This document shows, in pieces, positions 18,346-43,818 of a stretch of DNA of 64,000 bases. How positions within the stretch are numbered: position 1 is the stretch's first letter; each line of letters starts with the position of its first letter. The translations under genes and the position numbers were made by a program. The notes below the pieces were generated by a model, which worked only from the letters and a program-made list of their open reading frames with translations, was not told the DNA's origin and did not search any database. This DNA comes from Apus apus (taxonomy: Eukaryota > Chordata > Aves > Apodiformes > Apodidae), in NCBI RefSeq assembly GCF_020740795.1, contig NC_067284.1, forward strand, positions 98,013,440 through 98,077,439, in the 5' to 3' direction.

Positions 18346-21300
18346 TGGCACCATCCTGGGCATTTGCACGAGTACTGAGAGACAGGTTAGCTTTTTCCTT
18401 TGCAATAGACCTCTATCTTCTCCTTTGTAAGACAGCTGAAGAATAGAATAGATGAAGACACAGAGAACCAGGTGAACAGGCACACTATGATGATACATTC
18501 AGGTCTGAACCACTGGTGCCATGAGGTGTGTGGTGTGTGAGAATGGCCCTATAAATACTCAAGGTGATCAAACTGTGCTTGGACAGCTGCTGTTGACCAA
18601 GGCAGGCATTATCTTTGACATCTTTGATTTTTATAGATAAGAATAATTAGGAATAAAACTATCAGTATATTTAAAGCTTCCCATTATTTCCAATTAAGAG
18701 TACTCATATGGGAACATGAATGATGGCAATTATATTAGTAGAGTTACCATGGATAGATTTCCCCGTGCTAGAACAAATGTACCACTTTCTTATCACTTCT
18801 TGCAAGTGCTGCAGAGGAAATGAGAAACAAGCAAGGATTCGAAGAAGGATGGACATACATAATACATAAAGACACATAAACGATGGCCAGGAAAAGGTTA
18901 CAGAAAATTAAGGAGGTAGAGGCAATGAAATGTGAAGTTTGACAAGCATGTCAGGCAACAAGATCCCAGAGCTAGGTTTATGGAAAGAATTATAAATTCA
19001 CACTTCAAAAAGGAGAAAACTGAGATTATTTCCTCATTTGAAAATAAGTAGACCTTGTCAGATTTTAAATTCTGTAGTTTAAAACTCATTCTAAAATGAA
19101 TCAAAGCACACAATGGAAAATTCTCAAACAATAATCAACAATTTTCCTCTCCTTTTAATTCTGAAATGAATCTATTTCCCAAAATAAAACCATATGGAGA
19201 AATCAAAATACTAGGCAACGCCATGGCACACCATAGCCATTTCACCAGTGTTCTTCCACTCTAATAAATCAAATTAATCTCTTTGTTCTGCAACATTGCA
19301 GTATTTAATTTCATTAAACAAATAACGGCTGTCAATTGCTTAGTGTCACATAATGCTCCATTTTCGGTGCTACCAAAATGGCATTAAACTGTGGTTTAGA
19401 AGTGGTATTTGTTACAGGCCAGTTTATGATTGCTCCTCAGATCCTTCTGTTTCATACAAAATGCCTTGTGGAACATGTGAGGCCCATAGCAAGTATTTCA
19501 CTAGCAAATTGTGACAATTTCCTAAATGTATATGATTTTTTTTAATTGCCTGTTTGAACTTCCTCTATTCAGCATAAGCCAAGTGTATTGCCACATAAAT
19601 ATTTTCCCCTACATTACCATCGGCAACTGGGCAGAGGAGTCAAGTCTCCCTGTGGACAGTATTTCTCCAACAGCTGCACCCTTTGTATACATTTAATGCT
19701 GCCTTTCTGGCATATCAGACAAATCAGGATTTAGTAGTGAGGTTGCCAAAGATTACTCTTAAGTTATGTGATATGTGTCTGCATATATGCAAGGAGCACC
19801 AAAAGTCAAGAGCAGGTAGGGGAACCTAAGTAATGCTTTGCCTTGTCTACTCTGGGGACTACCACAGGAGCCATCAGCCCAACAATGTCCTATCTGTTCA
19901 CAAAGGAAGAAGCACCGGAGCAGAAGGGCAGGTGAAGGAACCCAAATAATGCCATCAGAAAAATTAAAGCCTTCCCTAAACTGTCTCCAGGCTGCCAGAG
20001 GGGAGCCTTATCCCCATGGGCCAGGTGTGACATTCAGCACCATGGGTCAACCAGAAAGGGGAACTGGATGAGGCTGTTAGTGCCATTTGTGCTTCTGTGA
20101 GTACTAGTATGTGTCTGTGCTGGTGTGTGTGACCAGCCATGTGTGTGCATGTCTGTGGATGGATTCTACACAGGTGTTTGACTATTGGGAATCTCACTAC
20201 TGGTTGGCTCTGAGGGCACTGAGCTGCAGCAGCCTCCCCTCTGTTAAACTACTGGATTTGGAAAGCCTAAACAATTACCATGAATTAAATTTGTAGAGTC
20301 AATATATTAAAGAACTAGAAAATATAAGATTGTATGAACTACTGTTCTCCTTACTATAGTGTTTAATTATATCACATGCTAACTTCGTCTAGACCCTTTT
20401 GTCATTTGGCACAGTGGCAGTTTTTCAGAATACCTTTCATTCTTCTCATTCAATATGTATCTCCAACTCAGCAAATGTAAAATTATTAATTTCTTCAAGG
20501 ATAGTTCAGCTAATACAGTCATTAACAAACACTAATGAACCTGCCTAGTAGCCTTGCCAGATTAGGAAGTCCAAGTCTGTATCTCCAAACCATGATGCTT
20601 TTCAGACTTGTCATACAAACACTGAAGCTGGAACCTAAAGTACTTATTTTCAACTAATGGATTTAGTATTTGCCACGCCAGAAAATACCTTTATATGCAG
20701 AGTCACTGTCACAACTTAGCAAGGAGACACAGGTGACCTGAGTGACTCTTTTCCACATGCACTACACTACTACCCACAAGAAGGAATTGCCAATCTGCAA
20801 CTTCACAAACACATTTTCAGGAGAATCTTGACCACACAATCCTTTATTATTTGAAATTACTTATTATACTTAAGCATTATTATACTTTAAAAGTTCTTTA
20901 CCATCTGAAAGCATTATTGTGAAGATTTACTTCATATTGCCTATGTCCTTGAGAGACAACACTTGTAATAACTTCACAAATGGGTACATTTAACTATTAT
21001 TCCCCTACCTTGAAAGTTTGCTTCATGAGGCATATCTTAAATAGGCTCAACTCCCAGGGCTTTTTGCCAGTCCTCTCTGCAGCCTGATTTGTTATCTGCA
21101 CCTGCCAAAACTTTGATGTAATGGAGCATAATAATTCTTCTGTCTTTAGTCATAAAGACTTGAATATAACACTAGATTTACCTGGGCATCTGTGTTTAAG
21201 GCTTTTTTAAGACACTAATTTTTAATACACCAAAGGCCCTTTGAACAGTGACAATGATACAATTCTGCATATGACATAAGATACAGAGTGAGTCTCCTAG

Positions 21301-22749
21301 CAGCCCTGAATTTTGCTCCCTGTCTTCCTCATCCCTTCCACAGCCAGACACAGGTGTATCCAAAGTATTCAAAATAAATACGAATTTTGTCCAGGCTTAC
21401 ATTAAACTCTTCTGATGTCTTTGGTGGAACAAAGGGCAGGCTGAGAGAGGCTTCTGAATGCTATGCACATACCCAGAGATAAAAGACTTTAAGAACAACC
21501 CAATTTTAAAGCCTTGTGTATGTCTAAACATGCCATACGTCAGAAAGGGATAAAGAGGCAGTGACTCTGACCATGTGAAATCTCTGAGTTCTTGCTTTCG
21601 TTTCCCCTTGTCCACAATCTTTTTCCAGTAACAATGTAACTCCTGTTCTAAAGCTCTTTTTCTGAATATGATGCTAAATGGCTCTCTCCTATCCAATAAA
21701 GGATGCTGAAAATACTCTCTCTGACCATGAAGTAAAGTGTACTATCCACAAGAAGTGCCCATTAACAGTTTATTTTCTTTCTCTGTTCCACTATGTCTTA
21801 ATGAGACTTAACAGTACATTACTTGAAATAAAGGAGTATTAGTCACCTAGATCTGTGCCCCTCTCAAAGTCCAGTGACACCCCTTTCCCTCCACCTCCCC
21901 ACTGCTAATGATCAGAGATACTATGGAAGAGTGTGTGGTCTACATCTGCTACTGTTTCCTGCCATAATCAGCACTGCCTCTCATTGCTCACACCACAGAA
22001 ACATGGGAACCTCTCAGACTAGAATGCCTGGGTTTTTTTCCGTCTTTCCATCAGGGCACAACTTGCTGCTCCTTCTCTACTTCTCCCATTACCACTCTTG
22101 AAGTAGCAGGAGGTGCTCTGCACATGGCAAGCAGATACACCAAGTGTGTGTCCATGATAAGACAGCAGGAACAATCACTGCCACTCTCTTTCCTTCCTGC
22201 TCACCAGGAGATATTTTTTCTGCCTTATCAAGGATCCCCTCTGATTTCATTGATGAGACAGTAATAGAGGTAGGTCCTTGTAATTTATGCTTAGCCATCC
22301 AGCAGGCAGTCCTGTAACCCTGTTAACTCTAACTCTGCACTCATCTGGAACAAACTGATCATGGAAATGTGCTGATGCAAATAAGCAGTGTGCATGTCAA
22401 GTACCCAGTACAATGCATGTACAGTACAAAGACCAGGCTTTATCTTTCTTATCTGTGTTATCACATCTGATAACAATCACACGAATGCTTAGGGGAGAGC
22501 ATCATTGGAGCTCTGGAAGTCCTCTGAAAATCCTAATCATCCATGAGATCTGAGTGATTTCCAAAGTCCAGTTCTGTTCACAGTCACCCTGCCCAGCACG
22601 GTGCCGTTCAGTTCACCGCATGTTATTACTAGGCTCAGCTACCTCTTCCCCAAGCTCTACAGTCACAGAGGGCATCGTTTTGTTAAGATCCCTGAATCAT
22701 TACGTTAATCAGTCACGCACTGATCTACCTGCCCCCGGTCCTTAGCCTG
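18346..22749. other. OPRM1 upstream flank, no supported gene
   Basis: About 4.4 kb between the CR1 remnant and the OPRM1 CpG island. No coding exon or RNA gene is recognisable. The stretch at about 19300-19700 has many homeodomain-type TAAT cores and few simple repeats, which could fit a regulatory element, but conservation cannot be judged from one sequence. A rough pair of similar segments occurs near 19811-19840 and 19926-19955. TG-rich sequence lies at about 20105-20155. Confidence 0.55.
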
Positions 22750-23134
22750 GTAAATCCATGTCTCCCGGTACTTTCTCTACGATGTTTGTCACATGCCGGC
22801 GGCGCTCGGGAAGGGAATATTTAAAGTGTTTTGTATTCAGGTGCTACCAGCAGGGAAAGGGAAAACTGCGGGCGCGCCCCCCGCTGCCCACGGCCTTTCA
22901 GCGGGGCAGGCAGGCCGCGCTTTGCACCAGGTGCGCCCCGCCGGTGGCTCCGCCGGCCCGGGAGGGAGCCGGGCTAAAGCCCCGCCTCGCCGCCGCTCCC
23001 CCGCCGCAGGCCCCTCCTCCCCTGCCCGCCCCGCCCGCCTCACACATGTGCCCGCACCCAGCGGCGGGGCGCGCCGTCGGGGCGGGCGGGAGCCGCCGCC
23101 TCCCTGGCACCGCGCACGCCGGCAGCAGCGCAGC

Positions 23135-23178
23135 GTACCAGTGCCGTACCAATACCGCGCCAGTACCGCGCCAGCACC
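23135..23178. repeat. 11-bp tandem repeat in the OPRM1 5' leader, four units
   Basis: Four consecutive 11-mers can be read: GTACCAGTGCC (23135-23145), GTACCAATACC (23146-23156), GCGCCAGTACC (23157-23167) and GCGCCAGCACC (23168-23178), followed by a partial fifth copy GCACCG. It ends 61 bases before the OPRM1 start codon. Since 11 is not a multiple of three, each gain or loss of a unit would change the phase between upstream ATGs and the main coding frame. Confidence 0.85.
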
Positions 23179-23239
23179 GCACCGGGCATCACCCCGCGGG
23201 CGCGGAGAGCCGGCAGCCGCGCAGCCGCCGCTGCATGCC

Positions 23240-23568
23240 ATGGCTGTCGCCTACCTGCTGGGCAACAGCTCCGCGCCGCTCCTCGCCGGCGCCCTGGAGG
23301 TCCCCTTCGCCGCCAACGCCTCCGCCTGCCGCCCCGCTTGGCCGCCCTGCGCGGCCGCGCCGCCGGGAGCCTGGGGCAACGGATCGGCGGGCTGGAACCG
23401 CTCCGAGCCCTGCGGCGGCGGCAACGACAGCGCGGGCGGCGGCGGACCCTGCGCGCCCACGGGCGGCGGCCCCTCCGTGGTCACGGCCATCGCCATCATG
23501 GCACTCTACTCCGTGGTCTGCGTCGTGGGGCTCTTCGGCAACTTCTTGGTCATGTATGTCATCGTCAG
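23240..23568 (+). CDS. OPRM1: Mu-type opioid receptor, coding exon 1
   Basis: OPRM1 is a class A GPCR of the plasma membrane that binds endogenous and exogenous opioids and couples to Gi/o, lowering cAMP and opening GIRK channels. This exon encodes residues 1-109 and two bases of codon 110: the extracellular N-terminus and transmembrane helix 1 ([20 protein letters not shown], residues 87-106, with the conserved helix 1 Asn at 101). The ATG at 23240 was chosen because its context GCCATGG is strong and it gives a normal N-terminus. The donor is CAG|GTGAGT (exon end 23568) and splits the Arg codon AG|G, as in mammals. There are five Asn-X-Ser/Thr sequons at N9, N26, N47, N53 and N62. The N-terminus is Ala/Gly/Pro-rich and 13 residues longer than human by my recollection. 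The assembled protein is 413 residues. Identity as mu rather than delta, kappa or nociceptin receptor rests on exons 2-4. Confidence 0.96.
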
Positions 23569-37802
<14,234 letters not shown>

Positions 37803-38206
37803 TGACTAGCAGTGGAGATGTCATCTCTGGATCCAGGCCTCCCGCTTGGAGATGACATGTATTCTGAAGTGACAGTTTATACTGATTTATAGCTATTTGA
37901 AATCTAAACCTTCTAAACCTGGTTATGCATACACAGAGACCCCAGTCCTGCATGGTGCTAGCTGTTCTCTCCTGTAGTTGATGCCCAGAGGCTTGAGGTC
38001 TTTCAAAGGTACCTCGCATGACTGGGTCCAACGTGTATGCATATACACAGTACACAAAAGTGTTCATTTGCAGGTGCTAACAACAGGTGACTGCTTTAGA
38101 GCTGGTTGAATAATCACAGATTTGTCTATTCATATCCCTTGTCTGCTAAGGGAGACAGGAGTTGAACAGTGTATGTATCTCTCTTCTTCTTCCATTGCAA
38201 CAGTGA

Positions 38207-38212
38207 ATAAAA
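38207..38212 (+). promoter_or_regulatory. OPRM1: AATAAA, possible poly(A) signal of an exon-3 read-through transcript
   Basis: This is the first AATAAA I see after exon 3, about 400 bases past the read-through stop (37803-37805). It could end a short transcript that retains the start of intron 3. No strong GT-rich element follows, so its use is uncertain. Confidence 0.3.
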
Positions 38213-38371
38213 AAAGAAGAAACAGTACACTTTTGGCTGATATACAAAGAAGGCCTACCTGGCCTTATTTGTCCTGGAAAACATGCAAGAAGTAGACAAA
38301 GGCTTGTCTACATGCAGTTCTTGATTCAGATAATTATTTGTGTTAGCTAGGGTCAGGTTCTGAGATTTTTA

Positions 38372-38403
38372 TATCTATCGATCGATCAATCGATCGATAG
38401 ATA
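38372..38403. repeat. Perfect inverted repeat, 15-bp arms, 2-base spacer (ATCG-rich)
   Basis: The left arm 38372-38386 (TATCTATCGATCGAT) is the exact reverse complement of the right arm 38389-38403, with CA between them. It is a short (GATA)/(ATCG) microsatellite arranged symmetrically. It carries four CG dinucleotides in a CpG-poor intron. Confidence 0.9.
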
Positions 38404-40575
38404 CATGCACATGTTAAGGAGTATCGTCCCATTTTGCCATTTAAGGTATGATGAGAGTATAGCTTTTCCATGTAGAGAAAGCCTTTGAGAGGTAGAGACT
38501 TTATGGCACAGCAGACACCAAGAAACAGATTGTTTTAGTTTTTTTTATTCAGGCTCCTTTGCAAAGAGTCACTTTTCTTACACGTTAAACATCCATGTTC
38601 CCATGACTAATCCTGAGAATTTCCAATCCCCATCCCTCAGTGAACATGAAGCAAAACATGAAGGCAAATCTTAACACTCTTGAAAGTAACTTGTGCATCA
38701 CAAGTGCTAAGAAAATTTTGAGTCTTTGTAAATCATTAAAGAGAAGAACAAAAGGCACAAACCTAGTTCATTCCTTGCCATATCACCTTTCAGCAATATA
38801 CTTAGATTGCTCCTTCACCAGTTTCTCACTGCTGCCAGTTCAGCCTCAAGCCAGCTGTCTCCTCAGGGAGCAGAAGTCTGCGGCTTCTTGTGAAAGCAAT
38901 CACATTCTTGCCACTCAGCTGCTGCCAAGGAGCCCACATCAGAACATCACCATCTCCAAACAGACAAAATAGTAATTGCATCAAGGAGGAAGCAGGCTGA
39001 AGGGAGAAGGGGAAACTTTATTAAGCATCTGCAGTTGGTGGTGTAGTTCACCAGCATCTGATTCATACGTGATAAACTGTGGCCTGTGAAATTAATTAGC
39101 ACCTGCTCAGTCATAGGCACACTTTGGGGGTAGAGCAGAAATGCCAAACTTGGCATAGGCACATACTTATATGTATGTATGTATACATGTGTAGTATTTA
39201 CTAGGTGTAGCAAAAATTTAATGGACAGATTCAGCTGTTAATAGTACGTTTGTAACCCTCAGTGGAGTCAGTTTTCTGCATGCATCTGACAACAGGATTG
39301 TATCTATAGTAAAATTCCAGCTTTTTACAATGTAGTGTGTATGCACACATTTTCTATATTTATTCTACTTTTTTCATATTATTTGTAGAAAAGCTGTAGC
39401 CTTCTAAAATTCTGTCCTTAACAAATATTGATGTGGTACTGCCCAGAGGCTAAGTGAAATAAAGTCCTGGGTGCTTAACAAACACAGAAAAGATGATGAT
39501 CCTTTCCACAAAGATCTTTCAGCTTACTCCAACAAGGTGTAAGAGAGCCAGTTGGGGCAGGGATAGACCAAACAAGGGAACTGAGCTTTATAGTGGCAAT
39601 GAGGAGGAAAATCCATGGCAGGTAATTTGAACTATCTCTGAGCAGCTTTCCCCTCACACCCTGTTCTCTTTTGCTTGGTCTGGGTTTTTTTTTACATTCC
39701 AGGAATAGTAGTTAAATTAGTTGAGATGAAGCACATGTAAAGAGAAGAGAAGAGGAAGATGCTGAAGGGAAAGGGAGGTGAAAGAAAGAGCGCAGAGGAG
39801 AAAGGGAAACATCAGGAGTGAGAGTTCAGGTCAGGTAGCAAGGAAGGAAACTGAAGGAAAGAGATTATGCACAGAACAAAAAAGGTGCATGCAGAGCTTA
39901 AGAAATCTTTTGACTACCTGGCTTTGACTACTGCGGTTCCTAGCAACTAGCTTTCCCCAGGGCAGGGGCCAGGGAAAAGAAGACTACACTTGGAAGCTCA
40001 TGTTCTCATAGATGGGTGGATAGGTCTCTTTGCATGGTCTGGTATTTGGAAGAATTTGAAGTGGCCATACCTTTCAGTGGCCCAGTTCCACTTCCCTCAC
40101 CACCATCCCTGCAGTCCTTGCTTTGGTGGCTGTTGCTACCTCTGTCACTAGTTTATTTCTGCCAGATGTGCTCCCTGGACCTGAGCCTTCTCACTGCTGC
40201 AGTCCCTAGAGTACAGCCCACCAACTGTCGGGTGCAGCCTTTTTCACTCTCCACAGCGCCTATAGAATATGTTCACACAAAGCCATATTCAAACCTAAAT
40301 AATACACTCTATTTATTTTTTTCTCCATCAAACATTTCTGTAAGAGACAACATTTTTCTTGTCTGCTGCTATCAGAGTGACAGACAAGGTTATAAGACTA
40401 ACACACTTAAAAGGTTCTCTGGGATAGTACTTACCAGAGTAACATCTATTTTTTTTAATTATTATTATTGTTGTTGTTTAGACAGAGAAAGCCCTAAGGT
40501 GAGTGCACGTTTTGCTCTCAGAAAAGTAAACTAAAAGAGAAAAAGAAATTTTTAAAAAAATTTAAAACCTTAAAC

Positions 40576-40603
40576 AGCTCACTGTTTGCTCAAACAGTGA
40601 GCT
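40576..40603. repeat. Perfect 13-bp inverted repeat with 2-base spacer
   Basis: The arm AGCTCACTGTTTG (40576-40588) is followed by CT and then its exact reverse complement (40591-40603). The right arm is followed by TTT. It is in OPRM1 intron 3. It is too short for a microRNA precursor and has no known element around it. Confidence 0.9.
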
Positions 40604-43600
40604 TTTGTAAATTCTACTGACAGGGCATTCTTTTCACAGGTGAGTGGGTTCTGCACAAAAATCTTACTAGTATATCTATATTGAACTAAGTAAGCTCTTT
40701 CTTGTAAAGACAATGCCTTGGAGAATATTTGACATGAATCTTAACTGCAAAGAATTTAGCATTGCAAATCCTTTTTGAAGAAACAGATGTTCTACAAGTT
40801 GCTTTTTTGCCAAGTGAGAATTCTTTACTGCTAAAGTTAATGAGAACTGCAAGCACTCAATCAACAGCTTAGGGTCTTACACTCTTAAAATACTTAAAAA
40901 TGAGCATTCACAAGTAGGAGGAACAACTGTGTTTTCTATCAATGCAAAGACAATAACAGGAAATATCACAAATATTCTTATTATTCTGAGTTAAGATACT
41001 GGTCTTTGGCCTATTCTGGCTCTTTGGCATTACCAAAAAGTTCTAGATTAGGGGTTTGATTGTTTTTTTAATCAGCATTTACAAAAAGTGGAAGAGCAGA
41101 ACAAGTTCAGACCTTCTACAGAAAAGCAGCTTCTTTAAAGTGCACAAAGTAGCATCTGATCCAAGACACTGATGGTGTCAGTATTTGTAGAAATCGTACA
41201 TGCTCAGTGCAGCAACATAGTTCTGAGAGAGAAAAGACAGAGGCAAATCAGGCATGCAAACCCTGAAACAGTTGTAAGGCTGAGATGTTTCACATCTGTG
41301 AGGGAAGTATCCTGTGTTACACTCAGCTAGCTGCTGTGGTAAAATGTAGAGGCTACATTTGTTCCAAAGTGAGCCTAAGGGCTTGGTTCAACTTAATTTT
41401 CAGGGGGTTGTATGCAAGCTTGTATGTGTATTTGCATTAAGTGAAAATGAGAGTAGAAGTGATGGAATCCTGGAAAAACTGCTTGCAAAGCAATATGGAA
41501 TGGTAATAAAGGACCAAATACTACATTTTGGCTGAGTTTTTTTTATGTCATTGGCAAAAACCTGATCAATAACAAAGGCCTTGATGAGTGTTTTGAAATA
41601 GCTTTTATTTCAGATGCACAGAGACTTTCTGCATTACTTTATTTCTGAGATTAAAAAAAAGTCCTAATGTTTTAAAAAATGTAAAATTCACTGATAATTG
41701 ATTGGATAAATTGAATTTAATAATTTGCTAATACTCCCTGAAAACTGTGTTTTCCAAATAGCTTTTATTTTTTTTAATATCTATCTGTTAATTTAAAAAA
41801 AAAAAATCTAAATACTTAGGAAAACAATTATTAATCACTGTAGAAATGTGAGCATTTTAATTTGTTTCATTTAGGTTTTTTGCTTCCCATGCAAGTTTTT
41901 ATAGCAGCCTCACCTGAATGTATCCAGGCAACTAAGCAAATTATGTATAGGCACATTTTCAGGACTATTTAGTCATCCTAGGAACTTTATTTTACTTTAT
42001 TTTTAGCTTCTGATGCTGTCTCCTTAACCACTGAAGTGTTTAATTACCAAATAGAAGCTGCAGGTCTTCCTCATGTGCTGAAAATGAAGCTTTAGATATG
42101 TTCAGTAGCCCTGGTATTTGTGCTCAGCCCTGAAAGCTTTGCCCTTACTACTTGGATTGGCAGCCACATATAGAAATAGAAAGGATATTGGATAAAAGAA
42201 AAACAACTTTTAAGTTGAAACAAGGAAAAACTGAAAGCTAGTTTCAATATTTAACTATTTTTTAGAAAATCAGCGTATCTCCTTTGTAAATAATAATTTA
42301 TTTCAATAATAATTATAAAGTATTGATTTCTTGTAAAGCAAATTTCTGGCAAGATAATGGCATATATGAAAAGCTTGTGTAAAGTCAATAGGTCTTTAAA
42401 ACTGGGCTTTCTTTTGTAACTGATTTGCACTGACATAGGCCCTTTGTGAATCTTCTAGGTAGCAGAGGAAGCAAAATGTGTTTGTCACACTATTTCATGA
42501 AAGGAAACACAAATAAAGTATGCTATGCAGGCCAGAACTCATAGGATGGTTTCCAAGGTTGCCTGTGCTTGTGGCACTCCTTAAACTGTGAATTAGAATA
42601 AATAGGGAACAAAAAATTTCAATTTTTTTCCCGTAATAAAGTAGGAAAAGTTCATTGGTAAAAAAAATACAAAACAAATGCTTCTATTTTATTTAATCCA
42701 TAAAAATAAATTAATAATTCGAAATTATTTCTGGATCTAGATTTCTCCAAAAGACATGTTTAGCATCAGGTCAGTTTCTGGCCAAATGGAGCTGAGGAGA
42801 AATATTCCCAATACAGAATAAAGAAAAACTCTAAATATAGCATGTTACATTGAACAAGCATTTGAGTTATATTCTGGCCTTGGAGAAATTTATCTTCAGA
42901 AGTCCTAGCAGCCTCCTCTCTGCTGAATGTGCATGGAAACCAATCGACTCAGAAAATGCAATTTCCTTCTCCCTGGCCCAAAATCCTTACCCATGTGCCA
43001 TTACTTCTACAGGAGCACATTCCCCTTCTTGTCTCAACCAGGCTTTGTCTGGGACTTCACTTTGCATTCTGTAAACCCTTTATCTGCAGTGTCTCCCACC
43101 CTGTTCTCAACAGGTTCTAGTGCTGCAGGACAACAATTGCTGGGCAGTAGAAAGGGTTGCAGACTTTCAGGATGTGCTGTGCAGTGAGCAGATTTTCTTG
43201 ATGAAAAACATCTTTAGTGCTGTCATGTCATGTCCTTGTCCTTAACAAGGATACTGTGGACACACTACGCTGAGAAGATGCTGGGTTTGTTTGCTGATGT
43301 TAGTCCAGAATTTAAACTAGACTTTAACTAGTCCAAAAGTCACCCAAGCACAGAAGGTATCATCTAAAATACTCCCCTGCAATTGCTACAAAAAGAATAC
43401 AGGGAGGGAGCAAAACCCTTCCCTATTTGTGGAACACATACAGCGTTTCCCTCTAGAAAGAGAACTAGCTTTGTATGAAATATATTCTAATTCTAATTCA
43501 AACTTCAGATCTACTACTGATTCTTTGTCTTCGAAGGTCGGAAACAAGACTTTGATAATTTCCTTGCCTTTGTTGTTTCATGGCAAAGGCCTAGTCTTGC

Positions 43601-43779
43601 CTTACTCTCTGGACTAGCTGTTTAGCTTTATACAGCAGGAGAGTAACTGCAAATGAGAAGTAAATTCCTCTTAATAAAAAAAAAAAACACAACAACCCAC
43701 ACATACAAACAAACACACACTCATGGGTGGGAAGAAACCAAGTAATTGTTCATTGCATTTGCAATTTCTTTCCTTTCAG

Positions 43780-43818
43780 TTGGAACTTCAAGAAGCTGAA
43801 ACTACTCCACTGCCGTGA
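43780..43818 (+). CDS. OPRM1: Mu-type opioid receptor, coding exon 4 (MOR-1 C-terminus)
   Basis: Directly after the acceptor TTTCCTTTCAG the sequence reads LELQEAETTPLP and stop (TGA at 43816-43818). That is twelve codons and in phase 0 with ..NHQ at the end of exon 3. The canonical mammalian MOR-1 tail is LENLEAETAPLP, so length, order and most residues agree. This exon is therefore the orthologous MOR-1 terminal exon, and the full protein has 413 residues. The additional Thr next to the conserved Thr (ETT instead of ETA) adds one more possible phosphorylation site. The longer open frame over this spot (from 43727) is in another frame and is not the gene. Confidence 0.95.
   Translation: MELQEAETTPLP

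Noticed and set aside
22837-23499. Antisense open frames in the CpG island
   Set aside because: Low-complexity Gly/Ala/Arg/Pro translations opposite OPRM1 exon 1; explained by GC content.
40016-40534. 172-codon + strand open frame in OPRM1 intron 3
   Set aside because: No recognisable family; the frame drifts into T-rich low-complexity sequence; no splice sites consistent with OPRM1 phase were found.
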